DNA from: Scandinavium sp036409475 | GTDB lineage: Bacteria > Pseudomonadota > Gammaproteobacteria > Enterobacterales > Enterobacteriaceae | Reading direction: 5' to 3' | Length of the DNA: 64,000 bases | Assembly (NCBI RefSeq): GCF_036409475.1 | Contig: NZ_JAYRCK010000007.1 | Span: forward strand, 1 to 64,000 | In this document: in pieces, positions 25,588 through 34,526 of the stretch | Position numbering within the stretch: the first letter of the stretch is position 1 | How the letters are laid out: every line of letters starts with the position of its first letter | Translations under genes and position numbers: made by a program | The notes under the pieces: model-generated | Seen by the model: the letters and a program-made list of their open reading frames with translations, nothing else | What the model was told of the DNA's origin: nothing | Databases searched by the model: none

Positions 25588-26859
25588 TTAAGACGAAGCA
25601 GAGTCAGTGTTCAGTACAGAGTCAGTAGCCTGTTGGCTTTCCTGCGCTTCACGCGCCAGTTGTTGGCGTTCGAGCGCTTTGAAGAAGGGGAAGTAAATCG
25701 CCACTGAAATCACAATGGTGCAGACAGACCAGATGACCGCCGGGATATTGCCCCCCGTCACAAACCAGGCGGCCAGAATCGGCGGCATGGTCCACGGGAT
25801 TTGTAGCACCGGGCGGCCGATGATGTCGAAGTACATCAGGCTGTAGGTGGAGATGCACAGCAGCATCGGTGTCAGTGTGAAAGGGATCATCAGCAGCGGG
25901 TTGAAGACAATCGGGGTGCCGAAAATCACCGGTTCGTTGATGCAGAAAACGGCGGAAGGCAGCGAGAGCTTGCCCACCGATTTATACATCTTGCTGCGGG
26001 AACGCAGCATCGCCAGCACCAGCCCGAGCGTTGCGCCAGTGCCGCCAATGCACATAAAGACGATGTAGAAGCCATCCGCCGTAATGTGAGGGATCGGCTG
26101 GTGGTTCAAATAGGCCTGAGTATTTTCAGCGATATATTTCAGGAAGATGGGGCTGGTTATCCCCGACAGCACGTTATCGCCGTGAATGCCGCAGCACCAG
26201 AGCAGGGAAATCAGGAAAATCAGGACCAGCATCCCCGGCAGTGAACCCAGGCCGCTGACCAGTGGGCTGAGCACTTCGGTAAAAAAGTTATTGATATCAA
26301 AGTTCAGCATCACTCTGACAAACCACACCAGCGTAATGGTCACCGCCGCAGGCACCAGGCTTGCGAAAGATTGTGCAACCGCGGGTGGTACGCCGTCCGG
26401 CAGTTTGATGACGATTTCACGGCCTACAAACCAGCGGATAATTTGCACAGTGACTATCGCAAGAATGATGGCGGAGAACAGTCCTGCCGCGCCGAGGTTA
26501 TCCACGTTCAACTGATATTTGTCGTTAAGCTGCGCCAGCAGGAATACCACCAATGTCACGGCAGTGCAGGTAATGGCGTTGAGTTTGTACTCTTTCGCCA
26601 GGTTGTAGCTGATCCCGACGGCAGAAATCAGGCCAATCGCACCAAAGGTGACGGCCACCGGCGCGCTGATTTTTTCTGCCCACGGGCCAAGCCATTCGCT
26701 CCAGCCAGGGATGGGCAGGTTGGCAATAATCAGGAACAAACTGCCAGTAATGGTAAAGGGCAACGTCAGGGCAATTCCGTTTCTGACGGCGACCAGAATT
26801 TTGTTTTCACCGATCCGGATGAGGACAGGGACAACCTTGCTCTCAATAAATGTCACCAC
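25588..26859 (-). CDS. PTS EIIC permease, lactose/cellobiose (ChbC) type
   Basis: This inner-membrane sugar channel of a phosphotransferase system has 423 residues and about ten membrane segments. The family motifs are GIHGDN and CINEPVIFG. The start is GTG 26859 (or the next GTG), eight bases after AAGAGGAG. No EIIA or EIIB gene lies in this window, so it must borrow these from another locus. As first gene of its operon, it follows a promoter region with a 20-bp palindrome. Confidence 0.9.
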   Translation of the reverse strand: MVTFIESKVVPVLIRIGENKILVAVRNGIALTLPFTITGSLFLIIANLPIPGWSEWLGPWAEKISAPVAVTFGAIGLISAVGISYNLAKEYKLNAITCTAVTLVVFLLAQLNDKYQLNVDNLGAAGLFSAIILAIVTVQIIRWFVGREIVIKLPDGVPPAVAQSFASLVPAAVTITLVWFVRVMLNFDINNFFTEVLSPLVSGLGSLPGMLVLIFLISLLWCCGIHGDNVLSGITSPIFLKYIAENTQAYLNHQPIPHITADGFYIVFMCIGGTGATLGLVLAMLRSRSKMYKSVGKLSLPSAVFCINEPVIFGTPIVFNPLLMIPFTLTPMLLCISTYSLMYFDIIGRPVLQIPWTMPPILAAWFVTGGNIPAVIWSVCTIVISVAIYFPFFKALERQQLAREAQESQQATDSVLNTDSASS

Positions 26860-26918
26860 GGGCCACTCCTCTTAAGAGGTTTTTATGCCTTCAGTTGTAG
26901 GGGTCAGAAGGTTATTTT

Positions 26919-26938
26919 CAACTGGACTAGTCCAGTTG
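26919..26938. promoter_or_regulatory. 20-bp perfect palindrome, probable GntR operator
   Basis: CAACTGGACTAGTCCAGTTG is a perfect palindrome 60 bp upstream of the EIIC start. Its core resembles the operators of GntR/HutC-type amino-sugar regulators such as DasR and NagR (ACTGGTCTAGACCAGT type). A TTGACA -35-like box lies just upstream on the minus strand (26973-26968), so a bound repressor would block transcription near the start point. Assignment to the GntR gene at 22765 is an inference. Confidence 0.68.
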
Positions 26939-27142
26939 ACTTTGAGTGTTCCACGCATCTTCTGGACTGTCAAACAGGCGACAACCTGGCAAATAACATG
27001 TCATCTCGATGAAATATCAGGGATTTGTTGAATAGATGTGCGAAAGGGTAGGCGCAGAAAAAATGAGAAGTGTGAGCGCTGGCACGCAAAACCGTACCTG
27101 AGCAGATCTTGATTAATTCTTAAAATGTCTTTTCCTGAAACG

Positions 27143-27250
27143 GCCTCGTAAATCATGAAAGTCATGATTTACAGTGAGTTATACGAGGCATATAAAAGCA
27201 CCCACCTCGTTATTCTTGTGTTGAGAATAAACAAAAAAGTTTATACTCAA
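27143..27250. promoter_or_regulatory. hicAB promoter region with nested inverted repeats
   Basis: Three inverted repeats precede hicA. An outer GCCTCGTA/TACGAGGC pair (27143-27150 and 27182-27189) encloses an 11-bp pair, GTAAATCATGA/TCATGATTTAC (27148-27172). A third, TTGAGAATAAAC/GTTTATACTCAA (27221-27250, one mismatch), ends next to the hicA ribosome site. HicB proteins with a DNA-binding C-terminus repress their own operon, so these are plausible operators. The rest of 27001-27142 holds no gene that I can support. Confidence 0.55.
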
Positions 27251-27260
27251 GGAGTGGTTG

Positions 27261-27443
27261 ATGAAGCAAAGGGAATTTCGTCAGTGGCTGGCAAGGCAAG
27301 GAGCCATCTTCGTTGAAGGCACAAATCACCTGAAGATTTACCTTCATGGCCGTCAATCGGTTATGCCACGGCATCCGGGTAAAGAGCTGAACGAAAAGCT
27401 GCGCAAGGCCATCATTAAGCAACTCAATCTGCGCGAGGAATAA
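27261..27443 (+). CDS. hicA: HicA mRNA-interferase toxin
   Basis: HicA is a small double-stranded-RNA-binding-fold ribonuclease that cleaves mRNA when free of HicB. The 60-residue protein has the catalytic His in GTNHLKIYLHGR and the typical QSVMPRHPGKEL segment. The start is ATG 27261, six bases after AAGGAG (27249-27254); the TTG three bases earlier is rejected. It is followed three bases later by hicB. Confidence 0.93.
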   Translation: MKQREFRQWLARQGAIFVEGTNHLKIYLHGRQSVMPRHPGKELNEKLRKAIIKQLNLREE

Positions 27444-27446
27444 ACA

Positions 27447-27875
27447 ATGAAATACAAAGTGGTGATTGAGAAAGATGAGGTTGAAGGGGGCTGGTTTGCC
27501 TCTTTCCCTCAGATCCCTGAAGCGCTGACCTGTGGTGATACCCGAGAGGAAGCATTGCTGATGGCCAAAGATGCCCTGGTCACAGCGCTGGATTTTTACT
27601 TTGAAGATGAGCGTGCGATCCCGCTGCCTGACGCGCTTAAGGCTGAGGATGAGTTTGTCCAGCTCCCGGCCAGCATCACGGCCAAAGTGCTGTTGCTGAA
27701 TGCCATGCTAAAGAGCGGCACCAGCCAGGCGGAGCTGGCGCGTAAACTGAAAACCCGCCCGCAGGAAGTGACTCGCATCGTGACGCTGGGGCACTCAACC
27801 AAAATCGATACCATTGCCGGAGCGTTGTCTGCGCTGGGCTGGCAGTTGGAACTCACTCTTGTAAAACGAGCTTAA
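27447..27875 (+). CDS. hicB: HicB antitoxin
   Basis: The 142-residue antitoxin has an N-terminal partial RNase-H-like HicB domain (GGWFASFPQIPEALTCGDTREEALLMAKDAL) that covers the toxin. A C-terminal helix-turn-helix (about 88-135, SQAELARKLKTRPQEVTRIV) should bind the operon's own promoter. It closely follows hicA. The pair sits between the PTS operon and yajL, where E. coli K-12 has no gene. Confidence 0.93.
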   Translation: MKYKVVIEKDEVEGGWFASFPQIPEALTCGDTREEALLMAKDALVTALDFYFEDERAIPLPDALKAEDEFVQLPASITAKVLLLNAMLKSGTSQAELARKLKTRPQEVTRIVTLGHSTKIDTIAGALSALGWQLELTLVKRA

Positions 27876-27890
27876 AGACAGGCTTTGGCA

Positions 27891-27923
27891 GGCCGGGGAA
27901 GGCGATAGCCGCCACCCGGCGCA
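27891..27923. repeat. Single REP unit after hicB
   Basis: A REP-like sequence (GGCCGGGGAAGGCGATAGCC, then GCCACCCGGCG) lies between the convergent hicB and yajL genes. Confidence 0.75.
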
Positions 27924-27930
27924 TCAAGGA

Positions 27931-28524
27931 TTATTCAGAGTAGTAGTTATAAATCCCCGCAGCCATCACCAGCTGCGAAGCGACCTCATACGCTTTTTCG
28001 CGTCCGACCAGCAGGTCGATAAGCTTCAGGCCAAAGTCGATGCTTGTTCCCGGCCCCTGGCTGGTCAACAGGTTCACTCGCGGGTCCCAGACTACGCGTT
28101 TGTCCTGCCATTGGTCTTCCGGAATAGTGTCTTTCAGCCCCGGGAAACCGGTCATGTTGCCGATGGGGAAGATATCGTGCGGCACTAAAACTGTGCCTGC
28201 GGCGGCGCAGATGGCGGCAACAATTCGCCCGGAGCGGTGAAATTGTTTCACCGTTTCAACCAGTAACGTGCTGTCGCGGAAACATTCCGCGCCTTTCAAA
28301 CCGCCGGGCAGCACAATCGCGTCATAGTCGCCGTCGGCGACCTGAACCAGCGGCGCATCGGCCAGCAGTTTTACGCCACGAGAGCAGACAATCGCCAGTT
28401 CGCCATCGCTGGCCACACTCGCCGTGGTGACGCTAATGCCGCCGCGAACCAGCAGATCGATTGTGGTGACGGCTTCTGTCTCTTCACTCCCAGGGGCGAG
28501 ACAAACCAGCGCTGATGCGCTCAT
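27931..28524 (-). CDS. yajL: DJ-1/PfpI family protein YajL
   Basis: YajL is the bacterial homologue of human DJ-1, a cytosolic protein linked to oxidative-stress protection and repair of glycated or sulfenylated proteins. The 197-residue protein has the nucleophile C106 in VAAICAAAG and the conserved Glu pair early in GSEETEAV. It overlaps the 3' end of panE by 41 bases, implying translational coupling. Confidence 0.96.
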   Translation of the reverse strand: MSASALVCLAPGSEETEAVTTIDLLVRGGISVTTASVASDGELAIVCSRGVKLLADAPLVQVADGDYDAIVLPGGLKGAECFRDSTLLVETVKQFHRSGRIVAAICAAAGTVLVPHDIFPIGNMTGFPGLKDTIPEDQWQDKRVVWDPRVNLLTSQGPGTSIDFGLKLIDLLVGREKAYEVASQLVMAAGIYNYYSE

Positions 28525-29398
28525 ACGCGTTCTCCTTACGTTTAATCAGTTCGAACAGACGGGCGTTTTCCGGCACCGGAATACCGTGCGCCCGGGCCCG
28601 TTTCAGCAGGTAACCGCTGATATAGTCTATTTCAGTTTGTCGCTCAGCGCGGACGTCCTGCAACATCGATGAGATGTTGGCGGCCGTGCTGTCGACAACT
28701 TGCCAGACGTAATACAGCAAATCTTCCTGCGAGGCATGATGCCCTTCGCGTTGCATCACCGCGGCGACTTCCGCACAAATACGTTCCACTTCTTGTGGAT
28801 AGTCGCGAAGCTGTCCGTTCGGGCAGTTATAAATCGCGGTCAGCGGGTTAATCACGCAGTTCACGGCCAGCTTTTTCCAGCTCGCATTGCCCATATCGTT
28901 ATGCCAGGCCACGTCGGGCAGGGCGGCTTGCAACACGTCGGCAAGATGGCTGTATTCCTGCACCATGGTATTCGCCGGGCCAATGTGTGTGATGCCGTTG
29001 GCGACATGAATGATCAGGTTTCCATCACGACGCGCCGCCTGGGTGGTCATCCCTATCAGCAGCGGCTGTTTCAGTGATTGCAGCTCTTCCACGGTGCCCA
29101 TGCCGTTATGAATCAGCAGGATTGGGCAACCCGGCGGCAGTAACGGGGCCAGATTTTTGACGGCAGTAGAAATTTGCCAGGCTTTCAGCGTGACCAGTAA
29201 AAGGTCGCTGTGGGCGAGAAACTCAGGGTCGTTGGCGGTCAGCAGTTCGTTGAAGATACTGCCGTCGCGCTGCTGGAGGTTCACGCTGCACCAGGGCGCT
29301 GGCACGCGTAACCAACCCTGAACATCGTGGCCTTGCCGGAACAGCGCGGTCAGCCATAATTGTCCAAGGGCGCCGCATCCGAGCACGGTAATCTTCAT
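28484..29398 (-). CDS. panE: 2-dehydropantoate 2-reductase PanE
   Basis: PanE reduces ketopantoate to pantoate with NADPH for coenzyme A synthesis. The 304-residue protein opens with the Rossmann motif TVLGCGALGQLW and contains the conserved lysine segment WKKLAVNCVINPLTAI. It overlaps yajL downstream and is divergent from yajQ. Confidence 0.97.
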   Translation of the reverse strand: MKITVLGCGALGQLWLTALFRQGHDVQGWLRVPAPWCSVNLQQRDGSIFNELLTANDPEFLAHSDLLLVTLKAWQISTAVKNLAPLLPPGCPILLIHNGMGTVEELQSLKQPLLIGMTTQAARRDGNLIIHVANGITHIGPANTMVQEYSHLADVLQAALPDVAWHNDMGNASWKKLAVNCVINPLTAIYNCPNGQLRDYPQEVERICAEVAAVMQREGHHASQEDLLYYVWQVVDSTAANISSMLQDVRAERQTEIDYISGYLLKRARAHGIPVPENARLFELIKRKENAYERISAGLSRPWE

Positions 29399-29542
29399 TA
29401 TTCCTCCTCACCTGCTTAGGGATCAGGCGTTATGTTACTATTATAGCGCCGACCGCATCCCCGCAGACACAGGTATAACAGGTTGTGTTCTCTGATGTTG
29501 CGGGTATTATGCATCGCAACAAAAAGAGAGGGAGAATAAAAC

Positions 29543-30034
29543 ATGCCATCTTTCGATATTGTCTCTGAAGTTGATCTTCAGGAAGCCAAAAACGCCGTAG
29601 AGAATGCGGCACGTGAAGTCGAATCTCGTTTTGATTTTCGCGGTGTAGAAGCAACCATCGAGCTGAACGAAAAGAACGAGACCATCAAGGTCCTGAGCGA
29701 GTCAGATTTCCAGGTGAATCAACTGCTGGATATTCTGCGCGCCAGGCTGCTCAAGCGTGGCATCGAAGGCAACTCCATTGAAGTGCCAGAAGAGTTTGTC
29801 CACAGCGGCAAAACCTGGTTCGTGGAAGCGAAGCTGAAAACCGGCATCGAAAGCTCAGTGCAGAAGAAAATCGTTAAGCTGATTAAAGACAGCAAGGCCA
29901 AGGTACAGGCGCAGATTCAGGGCGAAGAAATTCGCGTCACCGGTAAATCCCGTGATGACTTGCAGGCTGTCATGGCGCTGGTGCGCGGCGGCAACCTGGG
30001 CCAGCCGTTCCAGTTCAAAAACTTCCGCGATTAA
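29543..30034 (+). CDS. yajQ: YajQ nucleotide-binding protein
   Basis: YajQ is a small cytosolic protein of two ferredoxin-like domains, reported to bind nucleotides and, in some bacteria, cyclic-di-GMP. The 163-residue sequence starts MPSFDIVSEVDLQEAKNAV and matches the E. coli length. A G+C-rich hairpin follows (30047-30084) and may end transcripts of the convergent yajQ and fucA. Confidence 0.95.
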   Translation: MPSFDIVSEVDLQEAKNAVENAAREVESRFDFRGVEATIELNEKNETIKVLSESDFQVNQLLDILRARLLKRGIEGNSIEVPEEFVHSGKTWFVEAKLKTGIESSVQKKIVKLIKDSKAKVQAQIQGEEIRVTGKSRDDLQAVMALVRGGNLGQPFQFKNFRD

Positions 30035-30088
30035 TTCGGTCGTGATGCGCCTCTGCTCTTTCGAAGCCGAGGCGCTGCTTTTATTCCG

Positions 30089-30736
30089 CTACTCTTCAAC
30101 CCGCAGTCCGTAGCTCTTAAATTTCTCCAGCACAATCGCTATCTCTTCATCCGGCAGCACGGGCACATGCTCAGTGACCGCTAACGTTGCCAGATAAAGC
30201 TTCGCCAGCACTTCCACTTCCTGGGCCAGCCACAGCGCTTTTTCCAGATTCTGTTCACAGGCGATCAGCCCATGATGTTGAAGCAGAGTCGCTTTACGGT
30301 TGCGCATCGCAACGGCAACATGTTCCGACAAGGCTTTCGAACCAAACGTGGCATAAGGCGCACAGGGAATGGAATTTCCCCCGGCCGCGGCAATCATGTA
30401 ATGAATGGCCGGAATTGGGCGGTTCAGAATCGACACGGCGGTACAGTGAATGGCGTGATTGTGCACCACGGCATTCGCTTCCGGGCGAGTCTGATAAACG
30501 GCCTGATGGAAGCGCCATTCGCTTGAGGGCAGTTTGCCCTCTTCGTGGCGGCCTTGCGCATCAACATACACAATGTGGTTTTCGGTGAGTTTTTCGTAAG
30601 GAATACCCGTGGGCGTAATCAGCATGCCGTTATCGTAGCGGGCGCTGATGTTGCCCGCCGTGCCCTGATTCAGGCCAAGGCGGGTCATTTCCAGACAGGT
30701 TTCGATGATTTCGCGTGACAGTTGTGATCGTTCCAT
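30089..30736 (-). CDS. fucA: L-fuculose-1-phosphate aldolase FucA
   Basis: FucA splits L-fuculose 1-phosphate into dihydroxyacetone phosphate and L-lactaldehyde. It also accepts D-ribulose 1-phosphate. The 215-residue class II aldolase keeps the E. coli catalytic Glu73 and zinc ligands His92, His94 and His155, and reads through like E. coli FucA (GLNQGTAGN, HEEGKLPSSEWRFH). It is the last gene of the minus-strand sugar operon. A 7-bp hairpin at 30773-30796 lies between it and the regulator gene. Confidence 0.95.
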   Translation of the reverse strand: MERSQLSREIIETCLEMTRLGLNQGTAGNISARYDNGMLITPTGIPYEKLTENHIVYVDAQGRHEEGKLPSSEWRFHQAVYQTRPEANAVVHNHAIHCTAVSILNRPIPAIHYMIAAAGGNSIPCAPYATFGSKALSEHVAVAMRNRKATLLQHHGLIACEQNLEKALWLAQEVEVLAKLYLATLAVTEHVPVLPDEEIAIVLEKFKSYGLRVEE

Positions 30737-30823
30737 TTCTTTCTCCGGGTGACGCGAGGCAAAAGGAAGCCACTGGAGAAGCGCAGGCCTCTCCAGACAG
30801 CGGCATAACAGACGTAATTAACG

Positions 30824-31822
30824 TTAAGCGCGACGAGCGCGTTTAATCAGTTTCATTTTTACTTTCACGGTTTCATTCACCGGGTCGCCCTTGATGGCGC
30901 GCTGCATAATCTCGAACGCCTTTTCGGCCCAGGTATGTTCATCCTGCTGCATCGACCAGACGTTATTGGCCAGAAACCCCAACATGGGGTGTTCGTCGAA
31001 GGTACCGATGTTGATGTCAGGCGGCACTTCACCGAACTTGTCGCGAAGGGCTTCAATCGCCCCTTCCAGAACCGGCAACGACGAGGCAATAAAAGCTTCA
31101 GGCGCAGGATGGGTATCCAGCAGCTGAGTCATGATTTGATGGCCGCCTTCCGGGGTGTTTTCCGCGCCGCGCTGCACCCAGTCCTGATGCTCAATGCCGT
31201 GTTTTTTTAACGCGTTCAGATAACCGGTAAGACGATCGCTGATGCTCGGCAGTTCGGCATCCCCCACCAGGAACCACAGCGGCGATTTGCCTGCGGCCAG
31301 TAGCGCTTCGGTGAGTTTCTGCCCACCTTCAGCGTTATGACTTTCGACCAGCGCGTTATCGGTAAATTTAAAATCACGGTCCAGCAACACCAGCGGCTTT
31401 TTCACCAACCGTAAATGATGCTGCTGGTTTTCCAGCGAGGTCGGAACAATAAACAGCCCGTCGAGGTTGCGGGCAATCAGCGACTGCACCAGCTTGTTCT
31501 CGTAATCAATATCGTTATAGGTACAGCTGATGGTCAGCTGATACCCCGAACGGCGACAGCGAAGCTCCAGTTTTTCAGCAAGCGTGGCGAAGAACACGTT
31601 GGAAATGTTCGGCACGATGAGGCCCAGCGTCTCGGTTTTGTTCAGCTTCAGGCTGCGGGCGGAATGATTGAGCACGTAGCCGTAGCGTTCCACGTGCTGG
31701 TTAATCCGGCTCTGGGTTTTCACGCTGATCCGGTACTGTTCCGCTTTTCCGCCCAACACCAACCGGACGGTGGTCACCGACAGGTTAAGGTCATTGGCAA
31801 TTTGTTCCACTGTTTTGGCCAT
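30824..31822 (-). CDS. LacI-family transcriptional regulator
   Basis: The 332-residue protein has an N-terminal LacI helix-turn-helix (VEQIANDLNLSVTTVRLVLGG, residues 3-25), a hinge helix near 50-60 and a periplasmic-binding-protein-like sensor (ETLGLIVPNISNVFFATLAE onward). ATG 31822 has a GGAG eight bases before; the GTG upstream is rejected. It sits within the transport and fucA operon and is the best candidate to bind the two GCTAATTCGAATTAGC-type palindromes at 37051 and 37290. E. coli uses the DeoR-type activator FucR instead. Confidence 0.9.
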   Translation of the reverse strand: MAKTVEQIANDLNLSVTTVRLVLGGKAEQYRISVKTQSRINQHVERYGYVLNHSARSLKLNKTETLGLIVPNISNVFFATLAEKLELRCRRSGYQLTISCTYNDIDYENKLVQSLIARNLDGLFIVPTSLENQQHHLRLVKKPLVLLDRDFKFTDNALVESHNAEGGQKLTEALLAAGKSPLWFLVGDAELPSISDRLTGYLNALKKHGIEHQDWVQRGAENTPEGGHQIMTQLLDTHPAPEAFIASSLPVLEGAIEALRDKFGEVPPDINIGTFDEHPMLGFLANNVWSMQQDEHTWAEKAFEIMQRAIKGDPVNETVKVKMKLIKRARRA

Positions 31823-31876
31823 CACTGAGCTCCGCAGGCTTCCATAAAGAAAAACATAGCCGACATCATAGAAGGA

Positions 31877-33472
31877 TTAGGCATCATAGTCGTTATTCAT
31901 CAGGTGGTTAAGCTGCTGTTGGTGATCCCAAAGGGTCAGGTACACCTGATATTTGCGTTCATGAAACGCCCGGCGGGCCGGGTTCGCCAGTATGGACCGC
32001 CCTGGTTGAACCATGGCACCTGCGGCGGCAGACATGTCTGGATACGTACCGCTGGCTACCGCGCCGGTAATGGCGGCACCGAGTGTGACGGCATCTTCTT
32101 CCGCCATGAGTTGGATATCGCACCCGGTGACATCGGCATATTCTCGCAGCCACAAAGGATTATGGCTGGCCCCGCCGCACAGCGCGATGCGTTCCACGGT
32201 ATGCCCGTTTTCACGCATCACTTCCAGAATATGGCGCGTGCCGTAGGCGATGGCCTGAAGGGTGGCCAGATAAAGCCGGGCGAGGGCGCTTTCGCCTTGT
32301 TCTACTGTCAGCCCGGAAACCGTACCGCGTGCGTCCGGTCGTGCTCGTGGCGAGCGATTACCGTGATGATCGGCAAGCACATGCAGATTCTGTGTGGGGT
32401 CTTTTTCTGCGGCTTCGAGTGCCGCAACCCACTCATTGATGAGTGCGACAGGGTGGCAATCTCGTGCTTTGGCCCTGGCGAACAACTCCGCGCTGGGGTA
32501 ATGCTCTTTCAGCGTCCAGTCGACCAGGGCGCCTGCCGCGCTTTGTCCGCCTTCGGTTAACCAAAAATCCGGCAGCATCGCTGACCAGTAAGGGCCCCAA
32601 ACGCCGGGTGTCATTAACGGTTGAGGATGGCTGATCATGTGACAGTTCGAGGTGCCGCTTATCAGGGCGACGGTGCCAGAAGGTTTTGCGGCAGTCAGCG
32701 CAACGCCGCCTGCGTGGGCATCAATCATCCCTGTGGCGACAATCACGTCTGTCGACAAACCAAGCTCCGCAGCAGCCTGTGGCGTAAGTTGCCCGGCGCG
32801 AGCACCTGGCGGAAGAATACGTGTTGGCACTTTATCCAGCAGCGGCGTGAGCCCAACCGCCGATAGCAAGGAGTCGCTAAAACGGTGTTCGTGCGCCAGA
32901 TAGTTCCATTTGCAGGTGAGGGTGCACAGGCTGGCGACATCCTCGCCGGTGGCTTTCCAGACCATGAAATCGGCCAGGTCAAAAAAGCGGTGTGCCTGCT
33001 CCCAGGTTTGCGGATGGTGATGCTTGAGCCAAAGGACTTTTGGCAGCTCCATTTCGATACTGATTTCACCGCCGACATAGCGTAGCGCCGGGTCGCCGGT
33101 ACGGTTGAGCTGGTGGGTTTCTTCATCGGCGCGATGATCCATCCACATGATGATGTCATGGTCAGGGCTGCCGTCAGGCGAGACCGACAGCCCTTTTCCC
33201 TGGGCATCGATAGCCACCAGTGAACAGGTGGCATCGAAGCCGATGGCGCAAACGTGGGCCGCGTCGATATCGGCAAGCGAGACGCTTTCACGCACGGCCT
33301 CGCAGGCATGTCGCCAGATTTCAGCGGACGACTGCTCCACGCGTTTCCCGCCGGGACGAAACTGAGACAGCGGGCGGGTGGCGAAAGCCAGGCGCTTGCC
33401 CTGACGGTCGTATATTCCAGCCCGAACGCTGCCTGAGCCGACATCCACACCCACAAAATAGCTGCTAGTCAT
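31877..33472 (-). CDS. FGGY-family carbohydrate kinase, D-ribulokinase type
   Basis: The 531-residue sugar kinase has the phosphate-1 loop GVDVGSGSVRAG, DHDIIMWMDHRADEE, GGEISIEMELPK, CKWNYL and ALISGTSNCHM, patterns of the pentulose kinase subgroup that includes human FGGY. It probably phosphorylates D-ribulose or a similar ketopentose at C5. The second of two close ATGs (33472) is chosen because GAGGA lies seven bases before it; the first ATG is almost on the ribosome site. It lies between the binding-protein gene and the regulator gene. Confidence 0.85.
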   Translation of the reverse strand: MTSSYFVGVDVGSGSVRAGIYDRQGKRLAFATRPLSQFRPGGKRVEQSSAEIWRHACEAVRESVSLADIDAAHVCAIGFDATCSLVAIDAQGKGLSVSPDGSPDHDIIMWMDHRADEETHQLNRTGDPALRYVGGEISIEMELPKVLWLKHHHPQTWEQAHRFFDLADFMVWKATGEDVASLCTLTCKWNYLAHEHRFSDSLLSAVGLTPLLDKVPTRILPPGARAGQLTPQAAAELGLSTDVIVATGMIDAHAGGVALTAAKPSGTVALISGTSNCHMISHPQPLMTPGVWGPYWSAMLPDFWLTEGGQSAAGALVDWTLKEHYPSAELFARAKARDCHPVALINEWVAALEAAEKDPTQNLHVLADHHGNRSPRARPDARGTVSGLTVEQGESALARLYLATLQAIAYGTRHILEVMRENGHTVERIALCGGASHNPLWLREYADVTGCDIQLMAEEDAVTLGAAITGAVASGTYPDMSAAAGAMVQPGRSILANPARRAFHERKYQVYLTLWDHQQQLNHLMNNDYDA

Positions 33473-33497
33473 CTTCATTCCTCAACGGGGATTATCA

Positions 33498-34448
33498 TTA
33501 TTTTTTACCCAGCGGGTAGAGCAGTTTGTCGACTTCAGGCGTATCGATATTTTTCGCGTTCACATATTTCACCGGAATATCGATTTGCTTCGGCACGCTT
33601 TGACCTGCCACGGCTGCATCCAGCGCTTTAAGCCCCTGATAGCCTATCTGGTAAGCATCCTGCACCATAAAGCCCTGAATCACGCCGCTTTTCAGGAACC
33701 CAATGATAGCTTCAGTGCTGTCAAACCCGATGACTTTCACTTTGCCCTTCAGGCTCTGGCTGTCGATGGCGTTCGCCACACCCAGTGTAGCCCCTTCATT
33801 GGTGGCGTAAATCCCCGCCAGGTCCGGGTTGGCCTGCACCATATCGATAGTCTTATCCATCGCTTTTTGCGGATCGCCATCGCTGTATTGCACCGGCAGT
33901 ACCTGAATAGTAGGGTACTTCGCTTTCATTTCCGCGGAAAAACCTTCGGAACGTTCGATGGCTGACGTAGTACCGGCAACGTGCGCAATAATCCCGACTT
34001 TGCCTTTTCCGCCTACCTGTTCGGCCAGCGCATCGGCAGCCTGTGCCCCGGCTTTGCGGTTGTTGGTGGCGACGAAGCTTGCCGGAATGTCGGATTCCAC
34101 GCCGGAGTCAAACGTCACGACTTTAATACCACGGCTGTTCGCAGTTTCAACCAGCGGAGCCAAGGCATTCGCGTCGAGTGCCGCCAGCAGCAGGCCATTC
34201 GGCTTCTGCGCCATGGTGTTTTCCACCAACTGGATCTGCTCCGCAATCTGCGTTTCATCCGCCGGGCCAACGTAGCTGGTTTTATCGCCCAGCTCTTTTG
34301 CCGCAGCTTCGGTTCCCATTTTGACGGTCTGCCAGAATTCATGCTGGAAGCCTTTACTGACCACCGGCAGGGTGTAATCTTTAGCCAGCGCGCTGCTGGT
34401 CATCACGGCGACGAGAGAGAGTGCATACAGAAATTGTCTGGTTTTCAT
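33498..34448 (-). CDS. Sugar ABC transporter periplasmic binding protein
   Basis: The 316-residue protein has a signal peptide (MKTRQFLYALSLVAVMTSSALA, cleaved before KDYTLP). A ribose/galactose-type binding fold follows, with YVGPADETQIAEQIQ, GLLLAALDANAL, VVTFDSGVESD and IAHVAGTTSAIERSEGF. It captures a pentose or deoxyhexose in the periplasm for the permease and ATPase encoded upstream. Confidence 0.93.
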   Translation of the reverse strand: MKTRQFLYALSLVAVMTSSALAKDYTLPVVSKGFQHEFWQTVKMGTEAAAKELGDKTSYVGPADETQIAEQIQLVENTMAQKPNGLLLAALDANALAPLVETANSRGIKVVTFDSGVESDIPASFVATNNRKAGAQAADALAEQVGGKGKVGIIAHVAGTTSAIERSEGFSAEMKAKYPTIQVLPVQYSDGDPQKAMDKTIDMVQANPDLAGIYATNEGATLGVANAIDSQSLKGKVKVIGFDSTEAIIGFLKSGVIQGFMVQDAYQIGYQGLKALDAAVAGQSVPKQIDIPVKYVNAKNIDTPEVDKLLYPLGKK

Positions 34449-34526
34449 TTTTGTACTCCGTACTGAGGGAAGAACCCTGGGCGTCAGGGCAGGTAAGGGT
34501 GTCCGGCATCACCGCCGGACGCTGTT

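Noticed and set aside
30187..30588. Plus-strand frames opposite fucA and opposite the FGGY kinase (31904-32560)
   Set aside because: They are antisense shadows with no ribosome site and no recognisable domain.
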